This document shows positions 27,752 to 37,790 of a stretch of 64,000 nucleotides of DNA, piece after piece. Position numbers and translations under genes: made by a program. Source of the DNA: Bacteroidota bacterium. Lineage in GTDB: Bacteria; Bacteroidota; Ignavibacteria; Kryptoniales; JAKASW01. The stretch's first letter is position 1. Each line of letters starts with the position of its first letter. Location of the stretch: positions 1 to 64,000 of the forward strand of contig JAJYIT010000021.1 of NCBI GenBank assembly GCA_021789975.1. The letters are read 5' to 3'. The notes beneath the pieces are model-generated. The model did not search any database. It saw only the letters and a program-made list of their open reading frames with translations, and was not told the origin of the DNA.

Positions 27752-28696
27752 TCAGAAATCAAGGAGCGATTTATTGTAGGCGGGGGTGAGGAAGGCGAAG
27801 CCTGTAAAGCCTGACTGCTTCATAGAAATATCCCTTATGTATTCAGTTGCAGCCGCGCCGAAACGAACAGTCGTCGGAGTGATCGTAATTCTATCACGCT
27901 CGATTCGATAGGACGAAAAGCCGTTAGAAAGATATCTCGCGATGAGTTCCAGGTGCACCGGAAGACGCGCGGTAGCAACCGCAGATTGTGCAGATGGAAC
28001 AATGGTCGTTTCGAAAGCTCTGCAGTCGGACTCGTAAGGTGTTCTGTCAAATGAAATTGAGCAGACGAATCCACTGACGAAAAACGGAGAGTAGTTGGTA
28101 ACGCGAACTGAGGCTTTAGCAGAGTAGTCGCCGTGACTGGTTGTGTAGACACCGACGGTTCTGGGAACCACTACAATCAAAAACGAATAGCGACTCATAA
28201 TGGACCGGTAGGATTCCTCGAACTCCTTGAACTTATCTAATCCAAGGTATACATAGAGACGACCCTGCTCTTTGACTACACTTATCATGCGCGAACTGTC
28301 AAGCCTGATCGGCACCGCCTTCTCAGAATCCATTCTGGCAAAGAAGGCGGAGAACCTTATATCCTGCGGTTTCATACTGTCGATAAGTGCGTAGTCAGGA
28401 ACGCGCCACACCTGTCTGACCCAGCTCGTGTCGCGCTCTGTTCTTTCAACGACAGTGCTGACGGGTGAAGAGCAATTCAAGGCGACAGTCTGATCGTACA
28501 TCTTGCACGACATGATGTTGAAACTATCCTGGGACATACACCGTTTGTCGGCCGAAGACAACATGGTGTACGCCAGCTTGAAGTCTCTTTGATCACAAGC
28601 CTGGAAGAACCTGTTCGACAAACTGATGATCTGACTATTCCTGGAACACGAACTCAGCACAGAAAAGCATAGAACGACGACGATCTTTCTGAACAT
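27752..28696 (-). CDS. Lipoprotein of unknown function
   Basis: A 314-residue protein with a lipoprotein signal: a short hydrophobic stretch followed by LSSC (Cys17). It is therefore likely anchored in the outer or inner membrane. The N-terminal part contains an FFQACDQRDFKLAYTMLS segment reminiscent of helical DUF4878-like domains. The C-terminal half is beta-rich. I do not recognise a family. It is the first gene on the minus strand opposite the divergent 29302 gene. Confidence 0.65.
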   Translation of the reverse strand: MFRKIVVVLCFSVLSSCSRNSQIISLSNRFFQACDQRDFKLAYTMLSSADKRCMSQDSFNIMSCKMYDQTVALNCSSPVSTVVERTERDTSWVRQVWRVPDYALIDSMKPQDIRFSAFFARMDSEKAVPIRLDSSRMISVVKEQGRLYVYLGLDKFKEFEESYRSIMSRYSFLIVVVPRTVGVYTTSHGDYSAKASVRVTNYSPFFVSGFVCSISFDRTPYESDCRAFETTIVPSAQSAVATARLPVHLELIARYLSNGFSSYRIERDRITITPTTVRFGAAATEYIRDISMKQSGFTGFAFLTPAYNKSLLDF

Positions 28697-29301
28697 TGTC
28701 TTTCCTTAACGGATGTTGCAAGCTTAAAATGTCATGATAGCCCCCGGAACATTCCACTCAACACCAACGGCAAAGAAGTCGTCGCGAATTCCGCAGATTA
28801 ATACTTTCGTACAATCCATGGTAAAGCGACAATCGGTTTGAAGCGAGCTTCCTTGTTACAGGAAAAAGACGCAATTGATAGTCTGACCATTACAGGGATC
28901 TTAATCTTTGGCAATTGTTTTGAGCACTCACCCTTCTTCACATGGATCGCAGAGAAAATCACTCTCTTGATTAACCAGATGTGCACCAAGATGGTTTTTC
29001 AAATGTAACTTTCCTGTGCATAATTATGTTAAAATCAATTTTGTTCTACGATGTTATCCGTTTGATTCTCATCATGCATCCATGGTGGCAACGCCCAAAT
29101 CGTGGATCTCGTGCGCAGGAAGCCCTGACAAATATTGCGAGAGAAATTTATATAGGTTGTTCGGGAGATTCAAGCAATGGGACAAAATTTGCTCACCCCT
29201 TTCCCCTCTCTCAAAATTGCCGAGGCGATGCTGGGTTATATCGAGGACAACAGAGATAGGTGAGTTTGTTGTTTCCCCATTCACCAATTACTTTCTCAAC
29301 C
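28697..29301. other. Divergent intergenic region without a supported gene
   Basis: About 600 bases separate the minus-strand lipoprotein gene from the plus-strand isoprenoid-kinase gene. Short frames in both strands (for example 28798-28989 minus, 29016-29318 plus) show no protein-like pattern. A plausible sigma70-like promoter lies at 29125-29154. Confidence 0.4.
29125..29154 (+). promoter_or_regulatory. Candidate promoter for the isoprenoid-kinase gene
   Basis: CTGACA (29125-29130) and TATATA (29149-29154) are spaced by 18 bases, a good match to a sigma70-type promoter about 150 bases upstream of the start at 29302. Promoter consensus may differ in this phylum. Confidence 0.3.
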
Positions 29302-30786
29302 ATGGACGAACCTCTTGAATGCATTTTGTGGCTGCTTCTACTCTTGTTCCTCGTTCTGATTGCCGACGGAGCGAGGAGGATATTCAAGCTTCAATCGACA
29401 ACTACACGAAGATTCGTCCATGTAGTCGTCGCCCTGGCCGTCCCCTGGGCCCCGTTCCTGTTCCATGATGCATTCTACCCCGAGCTCCTCGGCTTGATTC
29501 TCATAGTCGTGAATTTCCTCTCTTTGCGGTTCGGTATGTTCAAAGGAATTAATGTGGAGAAGAATGATTACGGGACCGTTTATTACCCGGCCTCGTTCTT
29601 CATCTTCGTCGTCCTTCTCTGGAACAAAGAGCCTTTTGTCGTTTCCATCGCGATGCTGGTGATGGGCCTCGGCGATCCGGCTGCTGCCATCGTCGGTACA
29701 TCGCTTCACGACACGCACCGAATTCCGGCATTCGGTGAACACAAGACGCTTGAGGGAAGCGTCACCATGTTTGTCGTCTCTTCAATCTCTGTGTTCGTAG
29801 GGCTTACTGTCTTAGGTGGGTACTTTCCAGCGCTGGCGGCCATCTCGATTTATTCATCCGTCAGCATCAGCCTGTCAATCGGCATCATGGTCGCTGCCGT
29901 TGAGCTGGTATCACCGAGGGCGACGGATAATCTATCTGTGCCGCTTGTTGCCGGACTGCTTGCTTATACCGCAGTCACAACCCCTTCTTCCTTTGAAGGC
30001 TTCATTGTCGGTGAGCTTCTCGCGGCACTCGTCGCGATTGTTTCATACAGACTGAAGTTTCTTTCGAGCGATGGCGCGTTCGCGACCTTCATAGCCGGAA
30101 GCTTTATTTTCGGATTTGGCGGATGGGAATGGGCAATCCCGATCCTGACGTTCTTCGTGATCGGCACTGTGTCATCGAAGCTCTATTCGAGAAGGAAGGC
30201 GGCGTATAATCTCCTCTACGAAGAAGGACCTACGCGCGATTCCGGACAGGTGTTCGCAAACGGAGGAGTCGGGCTACTCACGCTGGTCGGCAGCATGCTG
30301 GCTCCTAATCATCATTGGTTCCTCGCCTACGTCGGCTCGCTTGCGGCGGTAACCGCAGACACCGTTGCCACCGAACTGGGAGTTTTTTCAAGAAGAGATC
30401 CATTCTCTCCAACAGCATGGCAGAGAGTAGCGAAAGGGACCTCCGGCGGAATTTCTCTCTATGGATCTGCAGCCGGACTAATTGGAGTCGCATCCCTATC
30501 TGCGCTGGCTCTTCCCCTCGCGGGAGTTTACTCACTGCACGTCGTCCGGTTCATAGCGGTCGGTGCGATTAGCGGAGCAGTGGGGAGCCTTGCGGACAGC
30601 ATCCTTGGTGGAACAATTCAAGCACAGTACCGGTGCCCGGCTTGCGGAAAGACGACGGAGAAAAAGAAACATTGCGACGATAATGGGACTAAGCTCACCA
30701 AAGGATACCGATGGGTCAACAACGACGTGGTGAACTTCGCTGCCAGCCTGATCGGGGCAGTTACAATGCCGATGATCTTCAAGTAG
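29302..30786 (+). CDS. Fused phytol kinase-like and DUF92 (phytyl-phosphate kinase-like) membrane protein
   Basis: A 494-residue membrane protein with two parts. The N-terminal half (about residues 1-210) resembles CTP-dependent dolichol/phytol kinases, including GDPAAAIVGT and the GEHKTLEGS motif. The C-terminal half (about 220-494) is a DUF92 domain (TIGR00297), the family of plant VTE6 phytyl-phosphate kinase, with GTSGGISLYG, ADSILGGTIQA and a cysteine pair CPACG. In plants VTE5 and VTE6 act in sequence to turn phytol into phytyl diphosphate; one chain here may do both steps on an isoprenoid alcohol. The ATG at 29302 is preferred over 29260. Confidence 0.8.
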   Translation: MDEPLECILWLLLLLFLVLIADGARRIFKLQSTTTRRFVHVVVALAVPWAPFLFHDAFYPELLGLILIVVNFLSLRFGMFKGINVEKNDYGTVYYPASFFIFVVLLWNKEPFVVSIAMLVMGLGDPAAAIVGTSLHDTHRIPAFGEHKTLEGSVTMFVVSSISVFVGLTVLGGYFPALAAISIYSSVSISLSIGIMVAAVELVSPRATDNLSVPLVAGLLAYTAVTTPSSFEGFIVGELLAALVAIVSYRLKFLSSDGAFATFIAGSFIFGFGGWEWAIPILTFFVIGTVSSKLYSRRKAAYNLLYEEGPTRDSGQVFANGGVGLLTLVGSMLAPNHHWFLAYVGSLAAVTADTVATELGVFSRRDPFSPTAWQRVAKGTSGGISLYGSAAGLIGVASLSALALPLAGVYSLHVVRFIAVGAISGAVGSLADSILGGTIQAQYRCPACGKTTEKKKHCDDNGTKLTKGYRWVNNDVVNFAASLIGAVTMPMIFK

Positions 30787-30849
30787 AAGTTTTCCTTCAT
30801 CCGAGCTTAGGCAGTGCGGAAGGAAGCACTCAGCAACGCAGCGATGCGG

Positions 30850-32538
30850 CTATGATATCCCCGCCAACAATTCTTTCGTATCGTTCAAGAAATCTTTTCC
30901 GAGCATCAGAGAAACTACCGGCTTCCCTTTTGACTTCAGAGAAATATAATCTCCGATTGCTTGCGCCCTGAAAAGACTGGAGAAGCCATATTTCTCACCC
31001 GGGATATTGAAGTCGTTCATAGGCTCATGAACCAACTGAAGGAAGAGTCCGTTTGGTGTACCACCCTTGTGGAATTGTCCGGTGGAGTGGAGAAACCTCG
31101 GACCATAGCCGATTGTAACTGGAATCTTCAACCTGTCCCTCAAAAGAATTTGCATGTCGTCGAGAAGTTGTCCTACTTCTTCGGTGCGTGGCAGGTAAGC
31201 CATCACTGCCAGATAGTCACCACTCTTCCTGAGTCCGAACAAATTGTTCAACATATCTCTTGAACTCCCTGCGGGCTGGATATTCCCGAATATCTTCCGG
31301 GGACTCTCCAGAAGAGGAGAAACGTCAAACTCAAGTCTGCCGGTCGACTCGTATTCTTCCAGCACACGTTTCGTGTTATCCTTGCTTTCCTTGACGTTCG
31401 GCTCGTCAAACGGATCTATGCCGAGTAAGGAAGCAGACGCAGCAGTAGCAATTTCCCAATCGTAGAAAAGTCCGGCAAGATCATACAAATCAGTTATTTC
31501 TACAAAGACGACAGGGAAACCGTTCTTCCGAAGTATCCTGAGTTTCTCTTCCTTTGAAACATCGATGTCACCCCTGAGTTTCATATATACGAAGACCCGA
31601 TCATTCGAGTAGAAGGGTGCGGCATTGATAGCTTCACCAGCCACCGGAAGAATTCCCTTTCCTTCCTTGCCTGTACTTTCAGCCACAAGCTGTTCTATCC
31701 ACCACCCAACGGTCGAGAGTGAAGGACTTGTTTCAATTGTGAGCTTATTTGTCCCGGTGGACGCGAGCTTTCCAAGCAATGCGCCAAGCCTCAGTGCATC
31801 GCAATCGGAAGACTTCGTGCCAATTCCACAGGCATCCTCTTCAGCTTTGGCCGGATCCAGCAACCGCGTCAGATCCCACCCGAGCAACGCGAATGGGACA
31901 AGCCCGAAGTAGCTAAGTGCGGAATATCTCCCACCGATGTCTGAAGGATTCACGAAAACTCTGCCGTACTTCTCTTTGGCTTCACTTTCAAGAGAGGTAC
32001 CAGGATCAGTGATGGCAATGAAATGGTCTGCAACCCCTTCGATGCCGGCAGCGGAGAGCTTTTCGTAAAAAAACTTGGCAAGTGAAGAAGTCTCAATTGT
32101 CCCGCCTGATTTAGATGCCACGATGAAGAGTGTGGATTCGATATCGATCCTTGCCATTACTTGTGCGATATAATCAGGATCCGTCGAATCGAGCACGATC
32201 AGTTCCGGATAATCCGCCGCGTTGCCGAATGTCCGGAAGAACACTTCCGGAGCGAGGCTGGAGCCGCCCATTCCGAGATGGACGATGTGTGCAACTTTTC
32301 GAAATACTTTATCGCCAGCGAACTGTTCGAGGGAATCGGCATCCAGTTTCATCCTGCTGGGAAGATTCAGCCAGCCGAGTCTGTTGGCCGCAATCACGTG
32401 ATGGCGAGTGTCGGACGTCCATACGGAGCCATCTTTCTGCCACATCTTTTTCAGAAATTCTTTTGAGTCAAGCTCCTTCAGTCCATCTGAAATGAGCGCA
32501 TCGGTTCGTCCGATTCCAAAGTTATAGTTGATTGCCAT
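30850..32538 (-). CDS. pgi: Glucose-6-phosphate isomerase
   Basis: A 562-residue sugar isomerase interconverting glucose-6-phosphate and fructose-6-phosphate. SIS-type phosphate-binding segments are visible (HLGMGGSSLAPEVF, VASKSGGTIET) together with NPSDIGGRYSALS and the late FLHSTGQFHKGG block. The pattern resembles the isomerase domain of bifunctional transaldolase-isomerase proteins, here without the transaldolase part. It lies downstream of transketolase and the phosphorylase on the same strand. Confidence 0.9.
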   Translation of the reverse strand: MAINYNFGIGRTDALISDGLKELDSKEFLKKMWQKDGSVWTSDTRHHVIAANRLGWLNLPSRMKLDADSLEQFAGDKVFRKVAHIVHLGMGGSSLAPEVFFRTFGNAADYPELIVLDSTDPDYIAQVMARIDIESTLFIVASKSGGTIETSSLAKFFYEKLSAAGIEGVADHFIAITDPGTSLESEAKEKYGRVFVNPSDIGGRYSALSYFGLVPFALLGWDLTRLLDPAKAEEDACGIGTKSSDCDALRLGALLGKLASTGTNKLTIETSPSLSTVGWWIEQLVAESTGKEGKGILPVAGEAINAAPFYSNDRVFVYMKLRGDIDVSKEEKLRILRKNGFPVVFVEITDLYDLAGLFYDWEIATAASASLLGIDPFDEPNVKESKDNTKRVLEEYESTGRLEFDVSPLLESPRKIFGNIQPAGSSRDMLNNLFGLRKSGDYLAVMAYLPRTEEVGQLLDDMQILLRDRLKIPVTIGYGPRFLHSTGQFHKGGTPNGLFLQLVHEPMNDFNIPGEKYGFSSLFRAQAIGDYISLKSKGKPVVSLMLGKDFLNDTKELLAGIS

Positions 32539-32991
32539 TTTCCTGACGAGGTTTGATTTCTAATTCAGTTCGTTTGTTAGAAACTTTGCTGCCGGTGGTC
32601 ACCTAATAGGTGTCATCTATCGTCCGCTCCAGCACGTTGAAGTGTTGAACGGGCCTTTCGACGACGAGTATTCAATCGTCGTTCTTCTTTTGCCCTTTCT
32701 GCTAAATACATCTTCATCGATGACTGCGCAGGGACATCCCTCTTCTTTGTGATTCCTTTTAGTTCAGTCATCAGCCACCAGGATGCCGGATTGAAGTGAG
32801 TACGGGAGAGGGCTTGAGATTGCAGAACAGTTGAACCGTGAATATTGAATCATGTTCATAGTCAAGCGAGAATGTTTTGGCCAAAATTTCCGCTCCGCAT
32901 TTTCGTTCTTGAACTCCGACACTTAACTCGTTTCTTCTTCATAAAAGTGGTCTTCCCTTCTCTTCGTCATGGGGGCGAAAACTTCGCTTGT
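32539..32991. other. Gap upstream of pgi, mostly non-coding
   Basis: About 450 bases between pgi and the 32992 gene. It contains a candidate 52-codon basic reading frame on the minus strand (32613-32771). A plus-strand 62-codon frame at 32845-33033 has no protein-like character. Confidence 0.4.
32613..32771 (-). CDS. Possible small, strongly basic protein (52 residues)
   Basis: An ATG-initiated frame gives MTELKGITKKRDVPAQSS followed by MKMYLAERAKEERRLNTRRRK and ends at a TGA at 32613. It is rich in Lys/Arg and predicted helical, as in small nucleic-acid-binding proteins. The ribosome site is weak (GGTGG). It is shorter than usual gene-calling limits. It lies upstream of pgi in the same direction. 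Existence is uncertain; the function is unknown. Confidence 0.3.
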   Translation of the reverse strand: MTELKGITKKRDVPAQSSMKMYLAERAKEERRLNTRRRKARSTLQRAGADDR

Positions 32992-33315
32992 TTATTTCTC
33001 CGCCCGGCGGAGGAATTCCTTGCACGAATCTGAAAGGTGCTCGACGTGCTCGCTTGTGATCAGTCCATGCTTGCGGAGAAGAAGAAGCGTGATGTCGATT
33101 CGTGAGCGTCTCCAATCATCAAAACAGTCCGCTATGATCTCATCTGAATCTTTGATGTGCCTGTACAATTTCCGATACTTCTCATGCTCTGACCCCAGGT
33201 CAGAGTTCACTATTCTCGAAGCTTCCTGGTTGATCCTGTGGCAAAGGCTATTAAGCAGAGTCTTCTCCATGCTCCGAAGATACTTCCAATCAAGCTCTTC
33301 AAGCGGCCCTTCCAT
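32992..33315 (-). CDS. Conserved-looking small helical protein, function unknown
   Basis: A 107-residue, mostly helical, charged protein beginning MEGPLEELDWKYLRS and ending with CKEFLRRAEK. No signal peptide or membrane segment. The ATG at 33315 overlaps the upstream small frame by one base (TGATG), a translational-coupling pattern that supports both; a GTG one codon earlier is also possible. Family not recognised. It lies downstream of transketolase. Confidence 0.55.
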   Translation of the reverse strand: MEGPLEELDWKYLRSMEKTLLNSLCHRINQEASRIVNSDLGSEHEKYRKLYRHIKDSDEIIADCFDDWRRSRIDITLLLLRKHGLITSEHVEHLSDSCKEFLRRAEK

Positions 33316-33533
33316 CACTTGCCCTCCGAATTCTCCCTTTCCAGCAAATCGTAATTGCCATCCTGGACCAGCCTAGTTGGATCGGCATTCAGCCTATGGA
33401 ATTCATCCACCGGAATTCCGTCCATCACGTAGATTTTCTGGAACCTTAATTTACCATCGACAAAATACTTAAGGCGGATGTAATCGCCCTTGGAGTCATG
33501 ATGAACCTTATGTTTCCGTTTCTGCTTCTTGAG
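33315..33533 (-). CDS. Probable small gene with unresolved start
   Basis: A 72-codon open frame with protein-like composition: a basic start (KKQKRKHK), then GDYIRLKYFVDGKLRF, YVMDGIPVDEFHRLNAD and LLERENSEGK, ending TGA that overlaps the next ATG as TGATG. The only ATG is at codon 37, preceded by a GTG. An in-frame TAA stop lies just before codon 1, so the true start may be non-canonical, internal (36 residues), or broken by an indel. Located in the 38 bases after transketolase. Family unknown. Confidence 0.4.
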   Translation of the reverse strand, partial: LKKQKRKHKVHHDSKGDYIRLKYFVDGKLRFQKIYVMDGIPVDEFHRLNADPTRLVQDGNYDLLERENSEGK

Positions 33534-33571
33534 TTAGTACCGCCACACAACGACGGGAGTTGTACCGAATT

Positions 33572-35572
33572 CTACTTCTGCTCAAGAAGTTTCTCCACGG
33601 CGGCAACGACCGCTTCGCTTGTGATACCATACTCCTTCATGACTACGTCACCCGGGGCTGACGAGCCAAACCTGTCGACGCCGATAGAAATGCCGTCCGG
33701 GCCGACATACTTGATCCACCCTTTGGTAATCCCGGCTTCTATCGATACTCTTCGATTTATATTTGGCGTGAGTACTGAATCTCTGTATTTCTGATCCTGC
33801 ATTTCGAACAATTCCCAACTCGGCATGCTGACGAGTCTGACTGTCTTTCCCTTCGATGCAAGTTCTTCGTAAGCTTTGAGTGCAACTCCCACTTCGCTGC
33901 CGGTCGCCATGATTATCGCTTCCGGTGAGCCGGTGTCTGCGAGCACGTATGCGCCTCGATGCAAACCCGATTCACTCGCATATTTCTTTCTGTCAATGAC
34001 TGGTAGCTTCTGACGTGTCAGAGCAAGTGCGACCGGACCTTTCCCGTACTGAAGAGCGAACTTCCATGCCTCTGAGGTCTCGTTCGCGTCTGCCGGCCGT
34101 ACGAAGACGAGATTCGGTATTACTCTGAGTGCCATGAAATGTTCAATTGGTTGGTGTGTCGGGCCATCTTCACCAAGCCCGATGCTGTCATGAGTGAAAA
34201 CGTAAATGGCTCTGAAGTGTGAAAGTGCCGCGAGTCGAATCGGAGGACGCATGTAATCCGCGAACACAAGAAATGTCGCACCAAACGGGATCAGTCCGCC
34301 ATGGACGGCCATCCCGTTCAGTATTGCACCCATCCCGTGCTCGCGAATACCGAAATGGAAGTTTCTCCCGCCCCGGTCTGTCGCAGAAAAATCCGTCTCG
34401 CCTTTCATTATCGTGTCGGTCGACGGCGAAAGGTCTGCGGCGCCTCCGAGGAAGTTCTTCACTTTCGGAGCAAAAGCATTGATTACTTTTCCGGATGCCG
34501 CCCTGGTCGCCACCGCTCCTGCCGCCGGATCAAAGCTCGGAAAATCGTTTAGCGCGTCGGCGGGCAATTCACCTGCCATCCATGATCTGTATTCTCTCGC
34601 AAGCTCTGGGTATTTCTTCTCGTATTCACCAAAGCGTTTGTTCCAATCCGACTCAAGCTTCGGACCCTCTTCCGTGCATTCGCGGAATACCTTCAGCGAT
34701 TCTTCCGGCACGAGGAACTTCGGCTCGAGCGGCCATCCGAGATTCTTCTTTGTAAGCTCAACCTCCTTTTCCCCCAGAGGCGAACCGTGTACCTCACCCG
34801 TATCCTGCTTGTTCGGAGATCCGTACCCGATATGAGTCCTCACTGCAATGATCGACGGCTTGTCGGTTACTCCTTTCGCGGTCTCAATCGCTTTGGCAAT
34901 CGCCTCCAGGTCGTTGCCGTCGCTCACGCGCTGAGTGTGCCACCCATACGCCGCGTAGCGCGCAAGCACGTCCTCACTAAACGTGATACCTGTCTTGCCT
35001 TCGATCGTGATGTGGTTATCGTCGTAGAAGACGACAATTTTCCCGAGCTTGAGATGGCCGGCAATCGAGCCTGCTTCACTCGTGACTCCCTCCATCATAT
35101 CTCCATCACCCGCAATCACATATGTATAGTGGTCCACGATATTGAAATTTTCCCGATTGAAATGCGCTGCGAGATGCGTCTCGGCGATCGCCATCCCGAC
35201 GGCGTTTCCTAATCCCTGCCCGAGCGGACCGGTTGTAGTTTCCACTCCCGGAGTCAGCCCATATTCAGGATGTCCCGGAGTCTTGCTCCCAAACTGACGA
35301 AAGTTCTTCAGATCGTCCATAGATACCTGGTAACCGGTAAGATGAAGCAGGGAGTAGAGAAGCATTGAGCCATGTCCGGCAGAAAGGACGAACCTGTCAC
35401 GGTTATCCCATTTCGGATTCTTCGGATTGTGTTTTAAATATTTGGTCCAGAGTAAGTAGCCGATCGGCGCAGTTCCCATAGGCATGCCGGGATGTCCGGC
35501 ATTAGCCTTCTGCACCGCATCGACTGCCAGAAAACGAATAGTGTTTATGCAGAGTTCATCGGTTTTAGTCAT
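33572..35572 (-). CDS. tkt: Transketolase
   Basis: A 666-residue thiamine diphosphate enzyme moving two-carbon ketol units in the non-oxidative pentose phosphate pathway. N-terminal TPP-binding signature [13 protein letters not shown], the central [11 protein letters not shown] with the catalytic glutamate, and the [14 protein letters not shown] block are all present. Full length. The start lies 13 bases from the end of the upstream phosphorylase gene, so the two are probably co-transcribed. Confidence 0.95.
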   Translation of the reverse strand: MTKTDELCINTIRFLAVDAVQKANAGHPGMPMGTAPIGYLLWTKYLKHNPKNPKWDNRDRFVLSAGHGSMLLYSLLHLTGYQVSMDDLKNFRQFGSKTPGHPEYGLTPGVETTTGPLGQGLGNAVGMAIAETHLAAHFNRENFNIVDHYTYVIAGDGDMMEGVTSEAGSIAGHLKLGKIVVFYDDNHITIEGKTGITFSEDVLARYAAYGWHTQRVSDGNDLEAIAKAIETAKGVTDKPSIIAVRTHIGYGSPNKQDTGEVHGSPLGEKEVELTKKNLGWPLEPKFLVPEESLKVFRECTEEGPKLESDWNKRFGEYEKKYPELAREYRSWMAGELPADALNDFPSFDPAAGAVATRAASGKVINAFAPKVKNFLGGAADLSPSTDTIMKGETDFSATDRGGRNFHFGIREHGMGAILNGMAVHGGLIPFGATFLVFADYMRPPIRLAALSHFRAIYVFTHDSIGLGEDGPTHQPIEHFMALRVIPNLVFVRPADANETSEAWKFALQYGKGPVALALTRQKLPVIDRKKYASESGLHRGAYVLADTGSPEAIIMATGSEVGVALKAYEELASKGKTVRLVSMPSWELFEMQDQKYRDSVLTPNINRRVSIEAGITKGWIKYVGPDGISIGVDRFGSSAPGDVVMKEYGITSEAVVAAVEKLLEQK

Positions 35573-35585
35573 TTCAAAATCCCCA

Positions 35586-37700
35586 TTACTTTTCAGAGTA
35601 ATATTTACTTATGTATTCATTCACCATTCTGCCGGTGTTGTAGACCGGTGCGATAGTCTTGATCGATTCCCTAATTGTCTTGATCCACTTGAGCGGGACT
35701 CCCGATGCGTCGCGATCATAGAAGAGTGGAATCACTTTCTTCTCCATCACCTCATAAAGGCTTGCAGCATCGGCGCTGTCCTGCTGCTCCACCGGAAGGC
35801 TAACGTCCTTGTCCTCTCCAATCGAGAAGCCGTTTTTCCCGTTGTAGGCTTCCCTCCACCATCCATCCATAACACTGCAATTAAGTCCGCCGTTCAGGAT
35901 CACTTTTTGGCCGCTAGTTCCGCTTGCTTCAAGCGGTCGTCTCGGGTTGTTGAGCCAGAGATCGCAGCCACTGACAAGTTGCCTTGCAACTCCAATGTCA
36001 TAATCCTCGACAAAGACGACTTTGCCGGTGAAACGAGGATCTCGCGTTAGATGCTCTATCTGTTGAATGAAAGTTTTACCGGCATCGTCACGCGGATGAG
36101 CCTTGCCGCTGAAGATCAGCTGTACGGGTCGCTTCGGGTCACCGAAAAAGCGTGCAGCTCTTTCAATATCGGTAAACAAGAGCGGAGCCCGCTTGTATGT
36201 GGCGAACCTCCGTGAAAAACCAATGGTGAGCGCATCTGCAGAGAGAGATTTCTCTACCCAGTCAGAAGCGTTGCCGAATCTGGTTTGTTGTCTCCGCATC
36301 CTTTGACGAATGAATTCGATCAACTTGCGTCGGAGGGCGTAACGCAATGCCCAGATTTCCTCATCTTGAATTTTTAAAATCGCCGTAGCCCAGTCTCTCG
36401 GCCGTACCAGTTTGTCCTGCCACCTTAAGCCGATTCTTTTCCTGTACAATTCATTCGCCTCGGTTGAAATCCATGTCAGGCTGTGGATTCCATTTGTAAC
36501 GTGACCGATCGGGACGTGCTCTGCTTTCCTTCCCGGATAAAGCGGGAGCCACATCTTCCTGCTAATCCTTCCGTTCAACTCGCTCACCGCATTCGCTGCC
36601 CGGCTCATTTTCAATGCCAGGACGGTCATGCAAAAAGTCTCATCCTTGTCTTCCGGCTGAACCCGTCCGAATCCCATGATCTGATCCAGTGAAATGCCGA
36701 GTGAACTCACGAAGCCGCTCAAGCTGAAATTCATAAGGTCGCGTGTGAACCTGTCGTGACCCGCAGCGACCGGCGTGTGGGTGGTGAAGACACATTTCCT
36801 TTCCACCATTTCAACTGCTTTGGACAGATGTGTCCCGGCGAGCAACTCCTCTCGCAATAGTTCGAGAGTCAGGAAGGCGGAGTGCCCTTCGTTCATGTGG
36901 TATACGGAAGGCTCGTATTCCATAGCTTTCAGAAACTTGGCACCGCCAATGCCAAGTATGATTTCCTGAGAAATGCGCGTCGTGCTGTCTCCGCCGTAGA
37001 CTCTGGCGGTGAGATCGCGATAGTGCTCCTCATTTTCCGGCAAGTTTGTCTCAAGGAGATAAAGCACAGACCTTCCGACAACCGCTTTGTAAGCAGCAAC
37101 CGAAACGAGACTGTTCCCTACTTCAACCTGCACCTTTAGGAGATTTCCACCTTCATCCGCTACCGGAGTAATCGGCAGACCATGATAGTCCTGCTGTCTA
37201 TATTCTTCCAGTTGCCAGCCGTCGCTGTTAATTCTTTGAACGAAATATCCCTGGCGATAAAAGAGGGTAACTCCAACAAAGTTAAGCCCAACATCACTTG
37301 CGCTTTTTGTGTGGTCACCAGAAAGTATTCCGAGTCCACCGGAATAAATCGGCAGGCTCTCGTGAATTCCAATTTCTGCGCTGAAGTAAGCCACAGGCTT
37401 CTTCGAAAAACGCTTTAAGGATTCACTGGTCTTCCCGACACGTTCCAGGTATCCCTTTAGAGATTCGTAACAATTATCGAGATCGATTCTGAGTGTCTCA
37501 TCAAGAAGACGCGATCTAAGTTCTTCCTCGGAAATTTCGTTGAGCACGGCAATCGGATTATGGTTCGACCGATCCCAAACACGTGGACTAAGTTTGGCAA
37601 AGAACTGCTGTGTCGGGCAGTCGTATGCCCATCTCAAATTATAGGCAAGCTCGTAAACTTTCTTTCTCTCTTTTGCAAAATGAAAAACTCTTTCTCCCAT
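35586..37700 (-). CDS. glgP: Alpha-glucan (glycogen/maltodextrin) phosphorylase, GT35
   Basis: A 704-residue phosphorylase of the short, archaeal-type subgroup (TIGR02094-like). It releases glucose-1-phosphate from alpha-1,4-glucans. Visible blocks: [20 protein letters not shown], the [10 protein letters not shown] segment, [12 protein letters not shown] and the PLP-lysine region EASGTSGQK, where the usual Met before Lys is Gln. Coupled to transketolase and in the same block as pgi, giving a route from storage glucan into sugar phosphates. Confidence 0.9.
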   Translation of the reverse strand: MGERVFHFAKERKKVYELAYNLRWAYDCPTQQFFAKLSPRVWDRSNHNPIAVLNEISEEELRSRLLDETLRIDLDNCYESLKGYLERVGKTSESLKRFSKKPVAYFSAEIGIHESLPIYSGGLGILSGDHTKSASDVGLNFVGVTLFYRQGYFVQRINSDGWQLEEYRQQDYHGLPITPVADEGGNLLKVQVEVGNSLVSVAAYKAVVGRSVLYLLETNLPENEEHYRDLTARVYGGDSTTRISQEIILGIGGAKFLKAMEYEPSVYHMNEGHSAFLTLELLREELLAGTHLSKAVEMVERKCVFTTHTPVAAGHDRFTRDLMNFSLSGFVSSLGISLDQIMGFGRVQPEDKDETFCMTVLALKMSRAANAVSELNGRISRKMWLPLYPGRKAEHVPIGHVTNGIHSLTWISTEANELYRKRIGLRWQDKLVRPRDWATAILKIQDEEIWALRYALRRKLIEFIRQRMRRQQTRFGNASDWVEKSLSADALTIGFSRRFATYKRAPLLFTDIERAARFFGDPKRPVQLIFSGKAHPRDDAGKTFIQQIEHLTRDPRFTGKVVFVEDYDIGVARQLVSGCDLWLNNPRRPLEASGTSGQKVILNGGLNCSVMDGWWREAYNGKNGFSIGEDKDVSLPVEQQDSADAASLYEVMEKKVIPLFYDRDASGVPLKWIKTIRESIKTIAPVYNTGRMVNEYISKYYSEK

Positions 37701-37790
37701 GAACTCCTCATTTTTCTTGAATCCTGACCTGGAAAGCTTGAAATGATCAGGTAACGATGTAGAAGGTAAGAAGTACCAAAGTCTTTTCTT

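Noticed and set aside
29016-29318. Plus-strand frame of 100 codons upstream of the isoprenoid-kinase gene
   Set aside because: No domain or signal; it overlaps the kinase start region in another frame and contains the candidate promoter.
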